Shown here: positions 13,314-13,415 of the stretch, piece after piece | Layout: the number at the start of each line of letters is the position of its first letter | How positions within the stretch are numbered: the stretch's first letter is position 1 | NCBI GenBank assembly: GCA_905214955.1 | Contig: CAJMON010000076.1 | Coordinates: 1 to 13,415 of the forward strand | DNA from: an uncultured bacterium | GTDB taxonomy: Bacteria > Bacillota > Clostridia > Lachnospirales > Lachnospiraceae | DNA: 13,415 nucleotides | Reading direction: 5' to 3' | Position numbers and translations under genes: made by a program | Notes under the pieces: model-generated | Seen by the model: the letters and a program-made list of their open reading frames with translations, nothing else | What the model was told of the DNA's origin: nothing | Database searches by the model: none

Positions 13314-13415
13314 GCGCAGAGACTTTTGTACCATGGCAGGACACCACGGAATCCACAGATTTACTATGTAACTGGCTGCGCTCGAAGACATTTGGCCGGT
13401 CTCAAGTTCGAAAGC
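13314..13415. other. 102-nt end of window without a recognisable gene
   Basis: No gene, tRNA or hairpin is recognised here. Two of the + frames stay open to the edge, and a - frame is open from the edge to TAA at 13290-13292, within the codY terminator. That many open frames in so short a piece do not support coding by themselves. Confidence 0.3.

Noticed and set aside
13380..13415. A tRNA because of TTCGAA near the edge.
   Set aside because: No acceptor stem, D-arm or anticodon arm can be fitted in the available bases on either strand.

Overview
The window looks like a piece of a low-to-mid GC, spore-forming Clostridia chromosome, most probably Lachnospiraceae (Blautia/Dorea/Ruminococcus-like). 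The evidence is the combination of IreB, RNase J, a YlbF-family protein, CodY and a sporulation sigma-K gene, with GGAGG ribosome binding sites and a gene order close to the Bacillus yrzL-yrrK-yrzB-yrrL-yrrM-yrrO locus. It is dense core genome. All thirteen complete genes and the one partial gene lie on the + strand. I see no tRNA, rRNA, IS element, prophage or CRISPR array.

Region 1 (1-5918) starts with the 3' end of mtaB (tRNA ms2t6A37 methylthiotransferase). A strong sigma-A-type promoter in the end of mtaB drives a tight run: ireB (kinase-substrate regulator), ruvX (Holliday-junction/rRNA-processing RNase-H-fold nuclease), a DUF1292/YrzB protein, rnjA (RNase J), a YlbF-family protein, a short MltG-like membrane protein without a catalytic domain, trmR and trhP. 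The last two form a pathway for 5-methoxyuridine at tRNA position 34. The theme is RNA maturation, tRNA modification and cell-envelope signalling.

Region 2 (5919-7273) holds sigK, encoded directly in its mature form with no pro-sequence. It is preceded by what look like a SpoIIID box and a sigma-K -10 element. A phosphopantetheinyl transferase gene overlaps its 3' end.

Region 3 (7274-12211) has a sigma-A promoter and a leader of about 140 nt with a hairpin, then comM/yifB, dprA (sharing TGATG with comM) and topA: DNA uptake, recombination and topology.

Region 4 (12212-13415) holds codY. Its promoter is overlapped by two CodY-box-like sites, which suggests autoregulation. A leader of about 180 nt could form mutually exclusive pairings. 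A clear intrinsic terminator follows codY. The last 102 nt carry no gene I can support. Four of the fourteen genes use TTG or GTG starts, each with a well-placed Shine-Dalgarno.

I did not find a wholly new system. The most interesting points are the pro-less sigK with its sporulation-type promoter and overlapping PPTase, the non-catalytic MltG-like protein, and the leaders of codY and comM.
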